Source: a virus. Taken from it: DNA of 29,167 bases. The translations under genes were made by a program, and so were the position numbers. The stretch lies in IMG/VR virus record IMGVR_UViG_3300048672_001631, positions 1 to 29,167 of that record, one strand, 5' to 3'. Under the pieces are notes generated by a model, which made no database searches, was not told where the DNA came from, and was given only the letters and a program-made list of their open reading frames with translations. Positions 14,942 to 22,949 of this stretch are shown here, piece by piece (the first letter of the stretch is position 1; every line of letters begins with the position of its first letter).

Positions 14942-15000
14942 GAAACGACCCCCTGCCCTTCGGGCTGTCCCCCCATGGGGGGACTAAAGTAAGGTAGTAG
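14942..15000 (+). repeat. Two-hairpin intergenic repeat, copy 3
   Basis: Hairpin 1 is GCCC/GGGC around a TTC loop; hairpin 2 is GTCCCCCC/GGGGGGAC around AT. This is the most diverged copy, with both stems rewritten yet fully paired. It ends in AAGGTAGTAG, 9 nt before the next ATG. Confidence 0.75.
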
Positions 15001-15009
15001 ATAAATTAT

Positions 15010-15345
15010 ATGGCACAGGGAATTGACATAGGAAAATTTGACAGGCCGGTTACTATACAGAGTAAAACGGAAACAAAAGACAGCTTTGGGAAACCGACTG
15101 TTACTCTGGCTGAATATAAAAAAGCCTATGCCAGTATTGAGCCATCAGAGAATACTGAACAATATTCGACTGACAGGCAGACGGTTTTTTCAACTTTCAA
15201 AGTACAGATGCACTACTTAAGTGGCATTACAAATGATATGGTTCTTTATACCCGCGACACACTGGAGTCTTTTGATATAAAATCGGTGATGCCGGTGGAT
15301 CGCAGGATGTTCATTGAAATGATTGTCCAGAAAATTATAACCTGA
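15010..15345 (+). CDS. Head-tail adaptor (head closure) protein
   Basis: 111 aa. The sequence FDRPVTIQSKTETKDSFGKP near residues 9-28 is the opening of phage head-tail joining proteins, followed by YKKAYASIEPSENTEQY and TFKVQMHYLSGI. Proteins of this family (SPP1 gp16 and HK97 gp7 neighbours) seal the portal-connector channel. The stop overlaps the next start (TGATG), so it is coupled to the following gene. Confidence 0.85.
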   Translation: MAQGIDIGKFDRPVTIQSKTETKDSFGKPTVTLAEYKKAYASIEPSENTEQYSTDRQTVFSTFKVQMHYLSGITNDMVLYTRDTLESFDIKSVMPVDRRMFIEMIVQKIIT

Positions 15346-15908
15346 TGGCAGTTTATAAATGGAAGGGATATGAGCTGAACCTTGAACTGCAGGGTTTTGA
15401 TAAGCTTGCCCAGATGTTTAAGACACTCCCTGAGAAATTCTCAAATAAAGTAATTATTAAGACTTTACGAAAAGGAGGAACCCTGGTTAATAATGAGATT
15501 AAAAAGCAGATTCCGGGGAACATTAAAGGGATTGCCGGAGCATTAAACACAGCTGCACTCGATAATAAAGATAACCCGGCAATAATTGCAGGCTTTTTCC
15601 GCAGGCAGAGATACTTTTCGAATAAGACAGGGAAAAAGAGGAAAGCAGATCTGAAACAGAAAGGATCGGCAAAGATGGATGCAGCTACCATTGCTTACTG
15701 GTTTAATTATGGAACCATGTCGAACCGGACAGGGGTTTACAGGTTCAGGACTCCGAGGAAGGCAAAAACTGCAGGGCATAAGGGCGGGATCCGCGCGCAG
15801 CTCTTTTTTCAGAAAGGAACTGCAGCTGCACTGAAACCAGCTAACGAGGTAGTAACAAAAGAACTGGATAATATATTTCAAAAGGAATTTGAGAAGTTAA
15901 ACAAATAA
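15345..15908 (+). CDS. Tail completion protein, HK97 gp10-like
   Basis: 187 aa. The helix LQGFDKLAQMFKTLPEKFSNKVIIKTLRKGG (about 15-45, read in parts) followed by VNNEIKKQIP is the hallmark of HK97 gp10-like proteins. Later YWFNYGTMSNR corresponds to the conserved aromatic-glycine segment, and a basic stretch surrounds KTGKKRKADLKQKG. In these phages the protein joins head to tail. Somewhat longer than the usual 120-150 aa because of the C-terminal helix. Confidence 0.85.
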   Translation: MAVYKWKGYELNLELQGFDKLAQMFKTLPEKFSNKVIIKTLRKGGTLVNNEIKKQIPGNIKGIAGALNTAALDNKDNPAIIAGFFRRQRYFSNKTGKKRKADLKQKGSAKMDAATIAYWFNYGTMSNRTGVYRFRTPRKAKTAGHKGGIRAQLFFQKGTAAALKPANEVVTKELDNIFQKEFEKLNK

Positions 15909-15969
15909 GAAACAACCCCCTCGGCCTGGCGGCCACTCCCCCTAAAGGGGGAGGAAGCGTGGGTAATAG
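15909..15969 (+). repeat. Two-hairpin intergenic repeat, copy 4
   Basis: Hairpin 1 is GGCC/GGCC around TGGC; hairpin 2 is CTCCCCC/GGGGGAG with a TAAA loop. It ends in GGGTAATAG, 7 nt before the ATG at 15977. Its 3' end contains a GTG (15959) that could be mistaken for the gene start. Confidence 0.85.
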
Positions 15970-15976
15970 GAAGACG

Positions 15977-16348
15977 ATGATAACAGAAGCAGTACAGGAA
16001 AAATTGGTGGCAGTTCTTTCAAACTGTTACTCACAGGTCGCTCCAGAAAGCGCTACGGCTCCTTTTATCCTTCATATTGAACGAGGCGAACCGATCAGGG
16101 CAAAGGGACCACAGGGATTGATCGGTTATAATTATGAGGTTACCGTAATTATTATTGCTCTCGATCCGGCTACCAGGGAGACTTATGTTAAGAGTTGCAT
16201 CGATGCACTTGAAGCAATGACCGGAACAACAGTTAAGGGCACGGAGATCCTTGAATGCTTATATCAATCGGATACTCCGCTTTATGACGAAGAGACAGAC
16301 CTATATGGCACAAATATAATATTCAATGCAATTAGTACTAACAGATAA
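15977..16348 (+). CDS. Tail terminator/completion protein, DUF3168-like
   Basis: 123 aa from ATG 15977. An upstream GTG (15959) is rejected because it lies inside the repeat whose other copies end before the ATG. The sequence has an N-terminal helix (AVQEKLVAVLSNC), then FILHIERGEP and strands GYNYEVTVIIIAL, a helix ESYVKSCIDALEAM-like (TYVKSCIDALEAM) and a final strand YGTNIIFNAI. This alternation matches the tail-completion family found between gp10-like and tail-tube genes. Assignment leans on position as much as sequence. Confidence 0.7.
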   Translation: MITEAVQEKLVAVLSNCYSQVAPESATAPFILHIERGEPIRAKGPQGLIGYNYEVTVIIIALDPATRETYVKSCIDALEAMTGTTVKGTEILECLYQSDTPLYDEETDLYGTNIIFNAISTNR

Positions 16349-16359
16349 TAATTAATGAG

Positions 16360-16806
16360 ATGAGCGACAAGACACGTGCTTATAATTTTGTAATGAAGGT
16401 AGGAGCTCCGGGAGCGCAGTCTGCAAGCCTGCTTATTGCCGGACATACCGATGCGGGATATGATATTACTCCCGAGATGGAGGAAACCCTTATAAAAGCA
16501 AATTTAGGGGTGAAACAGCTTGAGGTGATCGGAACCGATGAGCAGTTCACTGTGGATAACCTGCAGATGATAAAGGCAACAGGCGAGAGTGCTTCGCACT
16601 ACGACTTTGTTGATATCCGTAAGGCTGCCAGGGCAGGATCTCTTCTTCCATTCAGTTATGGCTGGCATTCTTCAGGTAAACCAATTTGCACCGGAACGGT
16701 GATGATTTTGAAGTATAACGAGAAAAATGGTGCGAGTGGAATCGGAACCTGGTCGGTAACGGTTAAGGTTATTGGTTCTGTAACCGATACAACCTTCAGC
16801 TCATAA
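16360..16806 (+). CDS. Major tail (tube) protein
   Basis: 148 aa, short for a tube protein but in the right place. It is strand-rich with YNFVMKVG, the VIGTDEQFTV region, FVDIRKAARAG and a final WSVTVKVIGSVTDTTF. Phages of this type build the tail shaft from hexameric rings of such a protein. It is followed after 1 nt by the frameshifted chaperone genes, the diagnostic neighbour of tube proteins. Confidence 0.78.
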   Translation: MSDKTRAYNFVMKVGAPGAQSASLLIAGHTDAGYDITPEMEETLIKANLGVKQLEVIGTDEQFTVDNLQMIKATGESASHYDFVDIRKAARAGSLLPFSYGWHSSGKPICTGTVMILKYNEKNGASGIGTWSVTVKVIGSVTDTTFSS

Positions 16807-16807
16807 C

Positions 16808-17164
16808 ATGACCGCCCGTTATATTGATATTGCCGGCCGTAAGATCCGGATCGAGTTCTGCTGGAACACGGTGATTGATTTCCTTGATTATACAGGAATG
16901 GATCTCGATAAGTTCATAGGACTGGCGGCAGGCAATGGGATTAATCCACGTATGATAAGACAACTTGCCTGGAGCGGAGCTATTGAGGGGGAGAGACTTG
17001 AGGGAAGGGAACTCGGCATGAATGAGATTGAGTTCGGGGCGTTATTGCACCCACAAGAGATACAGGAGATAATGGCAATCTTCGCCGAGCAATTTTCAGG
17101 GATAGAGGCAGAAAAAAAAAAGAAGGGGAGGAATCCGTTGGTACACTTCCGCCTTTTTCGATAG
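16808..17164 (+). CDS. Tail assembly chaperone, G-like (frame 0 product)
   Basis: 118 aa. Helical: FCWNTVIDFLDYTGMDLDKF, then MIRQLAWSGAIEGERL and PQEIQEIMAIFAEQFSG. It sits between tube and tape-measure genes, where tail chaperones always lie. The 3' end carries the A10-G slippery run at 17112-17122; the last residues (KKKKGRNPLVHFRLFR) are the unshifted tail. See the frameshift site entry for the longer product. Confidence 0.85.
   Translation: MTARYIDIAGRKIRIEFCWNTVIDFLDYTGMDLDKFIGLAAGNGINPRMIRQLAWSGAIEGERLEGRELGMNEIEFGALLHPQEIQEIMAIFAEQFSGIEAEKKKKGRNPLVHFRLFR
17116..17122 (+). promoter_or_regulatory. Programmed -1 frameshift site (A AAA AAG)
   Basis: In frame 0 the codons read GAA AAA AAA AAG AAG, giving the classic heptamer A AAA AAG at 17116-17122 within ten A's. 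Shifting back one base opens a frame that runs without stop through 17481. A 7-bp inverted repeat (CCGCCTT 17149-17155, AAGGCGG 17173-17179) lies downstream, farther than the usual 5-9 nt, so its stimulatory role is uncertain. Confidence 0.85.
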
Positions 17165-17481
17165 GCTATTTTAAGGCGGTTGCTTACGGGCAGATGGGAT
17201 TGAGGCCTGAGGAGTTCCTGGTGATGCGCCCGGCAGATTTCTGGCTGAAGGTTCAGGGATACAGGGAAACCAGGGAGGAGGATTTTAAAGTGGATGCGGA
17301 GCTTACCAGGATGCAGACGACCGAGTTGATAAACATACAGCTTGAACCATATAAAAGATTGAAGCCGGAACAACTCTGGAAGTTCCCCTGGGATAAGAAA
17401 AACGAAGATGAACCTGAGTTTGTTACACAGGAAGAGAATGAGGAGAATTTGAGATCGTTAATTGATTCGTTACCTGAATAA
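17122..17481 (+). CDS. Tail assembly chaperone, T-like extension (-1 frame)
   Basis: 119 aa added by the -1 shift to the 105 residues of frame 0, giving a 224-aa G-T fusion (16808-17122 joined to 17122-17481). The extension reads SVGTLPPFSIGYFKAVAYGQ then MGLRPEEFLVMRPADFWLK, the typical start of phage T-domains. An internal ATG (17194) would give only 95 aa and would cut this conserved opening, so the frameshift reading is preferred. In lambda-like phages the ratio of G to G-T controls tail assembly on the tape measure. Confidence 0.85.
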   Translation, partial: EGEESVGTLPPFSIGYFKAVAYGQMGLRPEEFLVMRPADFWLKVQGYRETREEDFKVDAELTRMQTTELINIQLEPYKRLKPEQLWKFPWDKKNEDEPEFVTQEENEENLRSLIDSLPE

Positions 17482-17537
17482 CCCCCTCGCCGCTAAAGCG
17501 GCACTCCCCCTGAAGGGGGAGGAAACGAGGGTAATAG
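17480..17537 (+). repeat. Two-hairpin intergenic repeat, copy 5
   Basis: Almost identical to copy 1: hairpin 1 GCCGC/GCGGC around TAAA, hairpin 2 CTCCCCC/GGGGGAG around TGAA, ending in GAGGGTAATAG. It begins at the stop codon of the chaperone and ends 9 nt before the tape-measure ATG. Confidence 0.85.
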
Positions 17538-17546
17538 TAAAGAGAT

Positions 17547-19130
17547 ATGGCGGGAACAGTACAAACATTTCTGAAGGTCCTTATAGGAGCAAGCACAAAA
17601 GGCTTCAAAAAGGATATGGACGATGGCGAAAAGGCTGTTCAGAAATTTGCCTCTGAGACAAAGTCTGCCCTGGATAAGTTTGCTGAAGTCTTTGGCGTGG
17701 ACCTGGATGAAGCCAGGAAGAAAACAAAGGCTCTCGGCGAAGGGTTGAGCACTCTTGGTAAGGGATTCACTGCATCAGCTGTTGGAACCACAGGATTAAC
17801 GAAAGCACTTCAAATACTTAAAATGGCTCTAATTTCTACTGGAGTTGGAGCTTTAGTCGTCGCATTGGCAGGACTTGCAGCATATTTTACTCAAACAGAA
17901 AAAGGTGCAAAACAATTATCTACAGCCTTAGCGCAGATAAAAGCTGTAGCGCATACTGTTTTAAATAACTTGCTTGCCGTTGGAGAAGGCGTTATTAAAG
18001 TAATGGTATGGAAATTCAAAGATGGATGGGGGAAAATAAAAGAAGGATTTAAAGGATTTGGAAGAGATATTCTTGATGCAGCAGAGGGCGCTAAAAGACT
18101 TTCAAAAGCAATGTATGAGCTTGCAGAAATAGAGAGAAATTATAACATTTATGCTTCTGAACAAAATATATTACTTGAGGAATATCGTCTTAAAGCCCGA
18201 GATATTGATCTGTCAGCACAGGAAAGACTTAATTCCCTGCTTGCAGCTGCGAAAATTGAAAAGAAAATTAACGAAGAAGGATTAAATATTGCAGCAGAGA
18301 AAATAGCAAACGCCCAGCTTGCATTGAGTTTAGATTCAGATCTCAAAGAAAATAAGGACGCACTTGCTGCAGCATATATCAACTATAATAATCTTATAGC
18401 TCAGTCAATCATCTTCGACAGAACTCTTACCAGAGAAAAAAACACTTTAATAAAAGAGATTAAGGCAGAACTTGCAGCATTAAAAGAAGCCAATGAGATA
18501 ACCAAGATAGGGGGTGTTGGCTTCTCGATTGCAAAGCCTGACACATCAAAACTTTTAGGTGCCGCCGGCCAGATGCAGGGAGCGACAAAACAAATAGGCG
18601 AAATAACATCCGGGCTTAGCGGGGCGAATGATGAACTCCGGGCAATGAACGCCACCATTGAAGATTCAATAGGTAATCTCGCATCGGGATTTGGGGAATG
18701 GATGGGGGCTTTCTCTGCAGGGCTTGCAAACTTCAGGGACGCCAGGCAGCTCGTTGGAAGCGCTTTTGGCGATATGCTTATTCAGTTGGGACAGATCTCA
18801 ATAAAGGCGGGGATTGGAATTGAGGCAATAAAGATGGCTTTCTCGAGTCTGGGTGGTGTTGGCGCCATTGCAATAGGAACAGCGCTTATTGCTTTCGGAT
18901 CCTCTATTAAAGGATCTATTGCACAAATAAATAATGCAAGATCGGCAGCATCGGCTGGTTACGGATCGGCATCCTCGATGGCAACTGGAGGTGGTTCTCT
19001 GTTTTATAATAATTCAACGCAGTCACGGACTAAACTGGTAATAGACGGAACTGTAACTCTTAAGCTTGCAGGGGCAGATTTGCTGGCGATTCTAAATAGC
19101 GAGAATACGAGAATTGAAATTGTAACATAA
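17547..19130 (+). CDS. Tail tape measure protein
   Basis: 527 aa. It opens with VLIGASTKGFKKDMDDGEKA (11-30), the usual tape-measure start, then GLSTLGKGFTASAVGTTGLT. One hydrophobic segment is at 92-114 and a second near 418-455. The middle (about 190-310) is long charged helix, where the reverse-strand frames are also open. If the common rule of about 0.15 nm per residue holds, the tail would be near 80 nm, so short for a siphovirus. The stop overlaps the next start (TAATG). Confidence 0.88.
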   Translation: MAGTVQTFLKVLIGASTKGFKKDMDDGEKAVQKFASETKSALDKFAEVFGVDLDEARKKTKALGEGLSTLGKGFTASAVGTTGLTKALQILKMALISTGVGALVVALAGLAAYFTQTEKGAKQLSTALAQIKAVAHTVLNNLLAVGEGVIKVMVWKFKDGWGKIKEGFKGFGRDILDAAEGAKRLSKAMYELAEIERNYNIYASEQNILLEEYRLKARDIDLSAQERLNSLLAAAKIEKKINEEGLNIAAEKIANAQLALSLDSDLKENKDALAAAYINYNNLIAQSIIFDRTLTREKNTLIKEIKAELAALKEANEITKIGGVGFSIAKPDTSKLLGAAGQMQGATKQIGEITSGLSGANDELRAMNATIEDSIGNLASGFGEWMGAFSAGLANFRDARQLVGSAFGDMLIQLGQISIKAGIGIEAIKMAFSSLGGVGAIAIGTALIAFGSSIKGSIAQINNARSAASAGYGSASSMATGGGSLFYNNSTQSRTKLVIDGTVTLKLAGADLLAILNSENTRIEIVT

Positions 19131-21646
19131 TGGCATACGGTTTAAAATATACATTGCTTTGTACAACGCGTAAAGGAAATCTTTACAAGGCGAAGCTTTA
19201 TTTTAATGGTTATACAGGAGCGGAAATTGACCGGGATGTGCCGGTAAGACCATTCAGGCTTCGCAAGGATAAGGCTTCTGTTGTGAGGGGTACTTCGTTT
19301 GAATTTTCAATAAGGGAGAGAACTGATTTTGAATTTCTTGAGTTTTATAGCAATAACTTAAAGAACGTAAAGGTTGAGTTTTGTGATTCATCTGATAATG
19401 TTCTCTGGACCGGCTATAACCTTCCCCAACAATACCAGGTTCCTTATACACCTGCTCCGACAAATGTTACTTTCACGGCATCGGACGGGTTGGGATTGCT
19501 TAAGAACGAATCTTTCAGCCTGACGGGCAGGAAATCGCAAATGGAAATCATCTGCTATTGTATTGATAAGATAGGGCTTGATCTTGGTTATTCGATTGCC
19601 ATTACTTTATTTGAATCGCAATTTACAGAAGACCGGTCTCCCCTGGAACAGACTTATGAGAATACAAGTATTTTCAGTGAATTGAATTGCTATGAGGTTA
19701 TCGAGAATATATTAAAAAAATACAATGCCGAGATTACTCAATGCCGGGGAAGATGGGCAATAACCAGGAAGGCTGACAAAAAAAGCACCAGGATGCTTTA
19801 TACCCATGAGGGTGTTTATGATACCACTGAAGCTGCTCCGGCAACTCTTAATATGGGGAAAATGGGAGACAGTGGCGTTGTGGTATGGCCGCGGGGTAGT
19901 TTACAGTTGAGTATTGAACCAGGTGCAAAACAAGTAAGGATCCGCCATGCTTACGGAAGCAAAGGATCTTATTTTACAAACCCTGCTTTCGGGTGGGATG
20001 TAGATGGGGTATTTACTCCTGAGTGCAGATTTAACAGCAATGGGGCTTATGCTTTCCTTCCGGGGAAAAATAATACAGAGCAGTGGATTTATAAGACTAT
20101 TGCCATTGATAATGCCACGGGAATGGACTTTGTATTTTCAGTGAAAAGTGCGGCGATGGGATCAAAGTCTTATGGCGGACTAAGAGTAAGCGTTCCGATG
20201 GCTGTTACGTTTAAGGTAATATTAACGGATGGGGTGGATACTTATTACCTTACCGAAGCCGGATGGACAGAGACAGCATCTTCAATAACAAAGATCACAG
20301 CATCAAGACCAAGTGGTGATCCAAAATTTAATGAGCTTACAATAGTTACTCCGGAAATTCCTATAAGCGGCAATATGACCGTTTACCTGGGGAGATACCA
20401 TTCTATGCACGAGATTAATGATTCGGCATGGGATGTACCAGGGATTGCGTGGGCAGATGTTAATGCTGCTTTTATTGAAGATGGACAGCTTGCAGTTAAC
20501 GGGCTTGATGTTCTTGCTTCTTTTACAAACAGCACCGAGCCAGGGATACTACCTGACCAGGTGTTAATTTCCGGAGATGCTCCCGCAGATATTCCAAACA
20601 GTGACCTATTATTTGACAATATTACTTACAGAGCTGATGGTTCGGTAACAACAGGATGGAAATCTTTATTATTATATCTGATGCTTGCATACGATCTTGC
20701 AAGTGATAACAGGGTTGGAAAACAAAAACTCACTGGTGAAATTAAGGGAACAGGAATAAATTTTGACAGTATAATAAGTGATGTTTACAGTTCCAGAGAT
20801 TTCGAAATATCTGAAGGTACATGGGAGGTTTATGATGAGGTATTTTCAGTAACACTACTGGAACTTCTTGCCTGGAGTAATGAGAATGTAACATTTACAA
20901 ATATTACCGGAGAAGGATCCACTTCCTCTTCACCATCAACTTCATCGGCAGGGCTCCAGACAGGGACAATACTTATGACCGGAGCTCAGATACTTGCGGA
21001 GCTTCTCGAGTCTGACGGTACAGGATCGGGACTGGATGCAGATCTACTGGATGGAAATCATGCAACGGCATTTTCTTTAACAGGACATAACCATAATGAT
21101 CTTTACCCGGGGATAGCAACGTATAATAATTCTGACTGGGATGAGGCGCACAGCTGGGGGGATTGGGCAAGTAATTTTGGAACTACTACCGGAACCATAA
21201 CTCAAGGGAATGACTCAAGAGTATTAAACGGACAAACGGCTTTTGGATGGGGTAATCACGCAAATGGAGGATATGCAGTAAAAGCCTCCAATGAAACTAT
21301 TACAGGTAACTGGACATTTGATAGTGTTACGGATCCATGTATAATAATGAAAAATGATGTAAGATGGGAAGAGGGAATGTGGGCAATATTTGGAACGAGT
21401 GATGAATCATATATTTCTTATGGGTCTGGTGGTTCTTTAATCTTTAATCTTACAGCACATAATAAATTTTTCCACTTCAGGGGAGAAGATGCCGTAGGTA
21501 CTTTAAGAGATGTAATAAAAGCCTATCCAAACAGTGCAGTAGAATTATACTATAATGGAAGTAAGAAAATTGAAACAACAAATACAGGTGCTTCAACTAT
21601 TGGCACACATATAGCGACAGGAGATATAATTGCTTATTCCACTTAG
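19130..21646 (+). CDS. Tail tip/baseplate protein with fibre-like C-terminus
   Basis: 838 aa. The first 290 residues (GLKYTLLCTTRKGNLYKAKL; FYSNNLKNVKVEF; ASDGLGLLKNESF) fit the hub or distal tail region that follows the tape measure in Bacteroidetes siphoviruses. A strand-rich middle follows. A Ser/Thr linker at about 590-605 leads to a C-terminal fibre: LDADLLDGNHATAFSLTGHN and NHNDLYPG are repeats typical of tail fibres, and SDWDEAHSWGDWAS follows. The design suggests one polypeptide that anchors at the tail tip and carries a fibre. The exact boundary of the hub part is uncertain. Confidence 0.8.
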   Translation: MAYGLKYTLLCTTRKGNLYKAKLYFNGYTGAEIDRDVPVRPFRLRKDKASVVRGTSFEFSIRERTDFEFLEFYSNNLKNVKVEFCDSSDNVLWTGYNLPQQYQVPYTPAPTNVTFTASDGLGLLKNESFSLTGRKSQMEIICYCIDKIGLDLGYSIAITLFESQFTEDRSPLEQTYENTSIFSELNCYEVIENILKKYNAEITQCRGRWAITRKADKKSTRMLYTHEGVYDTTEAAPATLNMGKMGDSGVVVWPRGSLQLSIEPGAKQVRIRHAYGSKGSYFTNPAFGWDVDGVFTPECRFNSNGAYAFLPGKNNTEQWIYKTIAIDNATGMDFVFSVKSAAMGSKSYGGLRVSVPMAVTFKVILTDGVDTYYLTEAGWTETASSITKITASRPSGDPKFNELTIVTPEIPISGNMTVYLGRYHSMHEINDSAWDVPGIAWADVNAAFIEDGQLAVNGLDVLASFTNSTEPGILPDQVLISGDAPADIPNSDLLFDNITYRADGSVTTGWKSLLLYLMLAYDLASDNRVGKQKLTGEIKGTGINFDSIISDVYSSRDFEISEGTWEVYDEVFSVTLLELLAWSNENVTFTNITGEGSTSSSPSTSSAGLQTGTILMTGAQILAELLESDGTGSGLDADLLDGNHATAFSLTGHNHNDLYPGIATYNNSDWDEAHSWGDWASNFGTTTGTITQGNDSRVLNGQTAFGWGNHANGGYAVKASNETITGNWTFDSVTDPCIIMKNDVRWEEGMWAIFGTSDESYISYGSGGSLIFNLTAHNKFFHFRGEDAVGTLRDVIKAYPNSAVELYYNGSKKIETTNTGASTIGTHIATGDIIAYST

Positions 21647-21648
21647 AA

Positions 21649-22599
21649 ATGGCTTTAGCAACAACAAATATCAGCACTACGTTAGTAAGAAACGAATTAT
21701 CTGAGGATAATAACAATGTCTTTAGTTTGTGTACTTCATCACTTATTAACAAGTGGAGCAGGTATAAACCGGTAAGAGACGCGGGAACGGGTCCGAACAG
21801 ACCATTTGGAAATGAAACACAAAGATGTGGCTTTGATCTGTATAATGAAACGGCTCCATCGTGGGAATATTTACATCCAAGAGGAGGAAGCCCCGGGGGT
21901 GAGATAGACGAACCTGGAAGGCTTGGAGATTTCAGAGGATATAAGCATGGCGCACTTCCTCCGTTTGAATTGATTGGGCATCCCTCTGCCACTCAACTTA
22001 ATAACGATTCGTTCGGCTTTGCTTTAGATGTGAATGAAGATGATATAACGGTTGAGGATCTTCTGTTAGATGATTGGTATTTCGGTGTGCTTGTGGATTC
22101 TACTTTTTATAGCGCGGCACACCCTCTGGGTGACAGGGGAACGGAAATAGAGGCAGTATCAATTCAGACAGGTGTGTTAAGTGCAGGGTCGCACGACTGG
22201 GCGGCTTATATAACTCAATTCCCTACATCTGCAGGTGAAACTCCCGACACAATTATTCCGCTTCCCGAATATACGGGTTATCATATAAGCGGTACTTGTG
22301 AAATTACATTAGAGCCCCCAGAAGTTGAGCTTGTAAACAATTCCAGTATTGTTCCAACAAGAGGAAATATTACATGTTTGTCAGGTGTAACATACGTTAC
22401 ATTCATAGCCTTAAACAGAGGTTTAGCTCAGGCAGTAGAGTTCTTTAATGATGACGCAGAAGGAGCTTCTGTTGGATGGTTTGTGATTACTGAGGGAGAT
22501 TCTGAAACCGGTCTTCCTGAAACAACTGGTATCTTAACTGTACCGAAGCCAGAAGGGTATGGTTCTGTATTACATCTTAGGGTAGAAGATTCTGTATAA
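21649..22599 (+). CDS. Hypothetical tail or fibre protein
   Basis: 316 aa, starting 2 nt after the previous stop. The N-terminus (MALATTNISTTLVRNELSED then SLINKWSRYKPVR) is Thr/Asn-rich with a basic patch, as in proteins that dock on the tail tip. The rest is acidic and strand-rich with no catalytic motif found. Placement between the tail-tip gene and the adhesin supports a virion role. No signal peptide. Family not recognised with certainty. Confidence 0.65.
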   Translation: MALATTNISTTLVRNELSEDNNNVFSLCTSSLINKWSRYKPVRDAGTGPNRPFGNETQRCGFDLYNETAPSWEYLHPRGGSPGGEIDEPGRLGDFRGYKHGALPPFELIGHPSATQLNNDSFGFALDVNEDDITVEDLLLDDWYFGVLVDSTFYSAAHPLGDRGTEIEAVSIQTGVLSAGSHDWAAYITQFPTSAGETPDTIIPLPEYTGYHISGTCEITLEPPEVELVNNSSIVPTRGNITCLSGVTYVTFIALNRGLAQAVEFFNDDAEGASVGWFVITEGDSETGLPETTGILTVPKPEGYGSVLHLRVEDSV

Positions 22600-22618
22600 A
22601 TAATTTAAATTAAAGACA

Positions 22619-22783
22619 ATGGGGAAAATAGTTTTGGTAGTATTAACAGTAGTAGTTGTATCTGGAATAGGATATTATATTTTTAAATTACTACAGAAGC
22701 CCAAACGCGAGGGCGGCAATGGTGGTTATGACGGCGACAGCGGCTCTAATGATGAGGATGTAATAACCAACAGCAGAAGGTAA
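22619..22783 (+). CDS. Small membrane protein
   Basis: 54 aa. It starts at ATG 22619 and ends at TAA 22783. Residues 3-23 form one hydrophobic helix (KIVLVVLTVVVVSGIGYYIF), followed by a basic patch (KPKRE) and a Gly/Asp/Ser-rich tail (GGNGGYDGDSGSNDED). This shape suits a single-pass inner-membrane protein with a cytoplasmic tail. Its role is not known; it lies away from the lysis genes, so holin is only one possibility. Confidence 0.6.
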   Translation: MGKIVLVVLTVVVVSGIGYYIFKLLQKPKREGGNGGYDGDSGSNDEDVITNSRR

Positions 22784-22787
22784 CGCA

Positions 22788-22949
22788 ATGCCGAAGAAGG
22801 TAATTATGGATCCGGAGGACTTCAGCAAGCTGGTAGATTATATTATTCATCAGCCAGTAAGGTTTGAACAGGCGGGGAAGGCTGTTGAGATCAAAGCCAC
22901 TATTGAGAAGGCAGTTTTAATGGAGATTGAGATCAAGGAAGAGAAATGA
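22788..22949 (+). CDS. Small acidic hypothetical protein
   Basis: 53 aa from ATG 22788 to TGA 22949, four nt after the membrane protein. It is helical and charged (PEDFSKLVDYIIHQP, then AVEIKATIEKAVLMEIEIKE). The stop overlaps the start of the next glycosyltransferase (ATGA), which is good evidence that it is translated. No function recognised. Confidence 0.6.
   Translation: MPKKVIMDPEDFSKLVDYIIHQPVRFEQAGKAVEIKATIEKAVLMEIEIKEEK

Noticed and set aside
15959-15976. GTG start for the tail completion gene
   Set aside because: It lies within the repeat whose other copies end before the next ATG; the ATG at 15977 fits the pattern.
9738-17537. CRISPR array or tandem repeats from the G/C-run hairpins
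   Set aside because: The copies are separated by whole genes of different length, with no regular spacers, and the repeats themselves vary in sequence.
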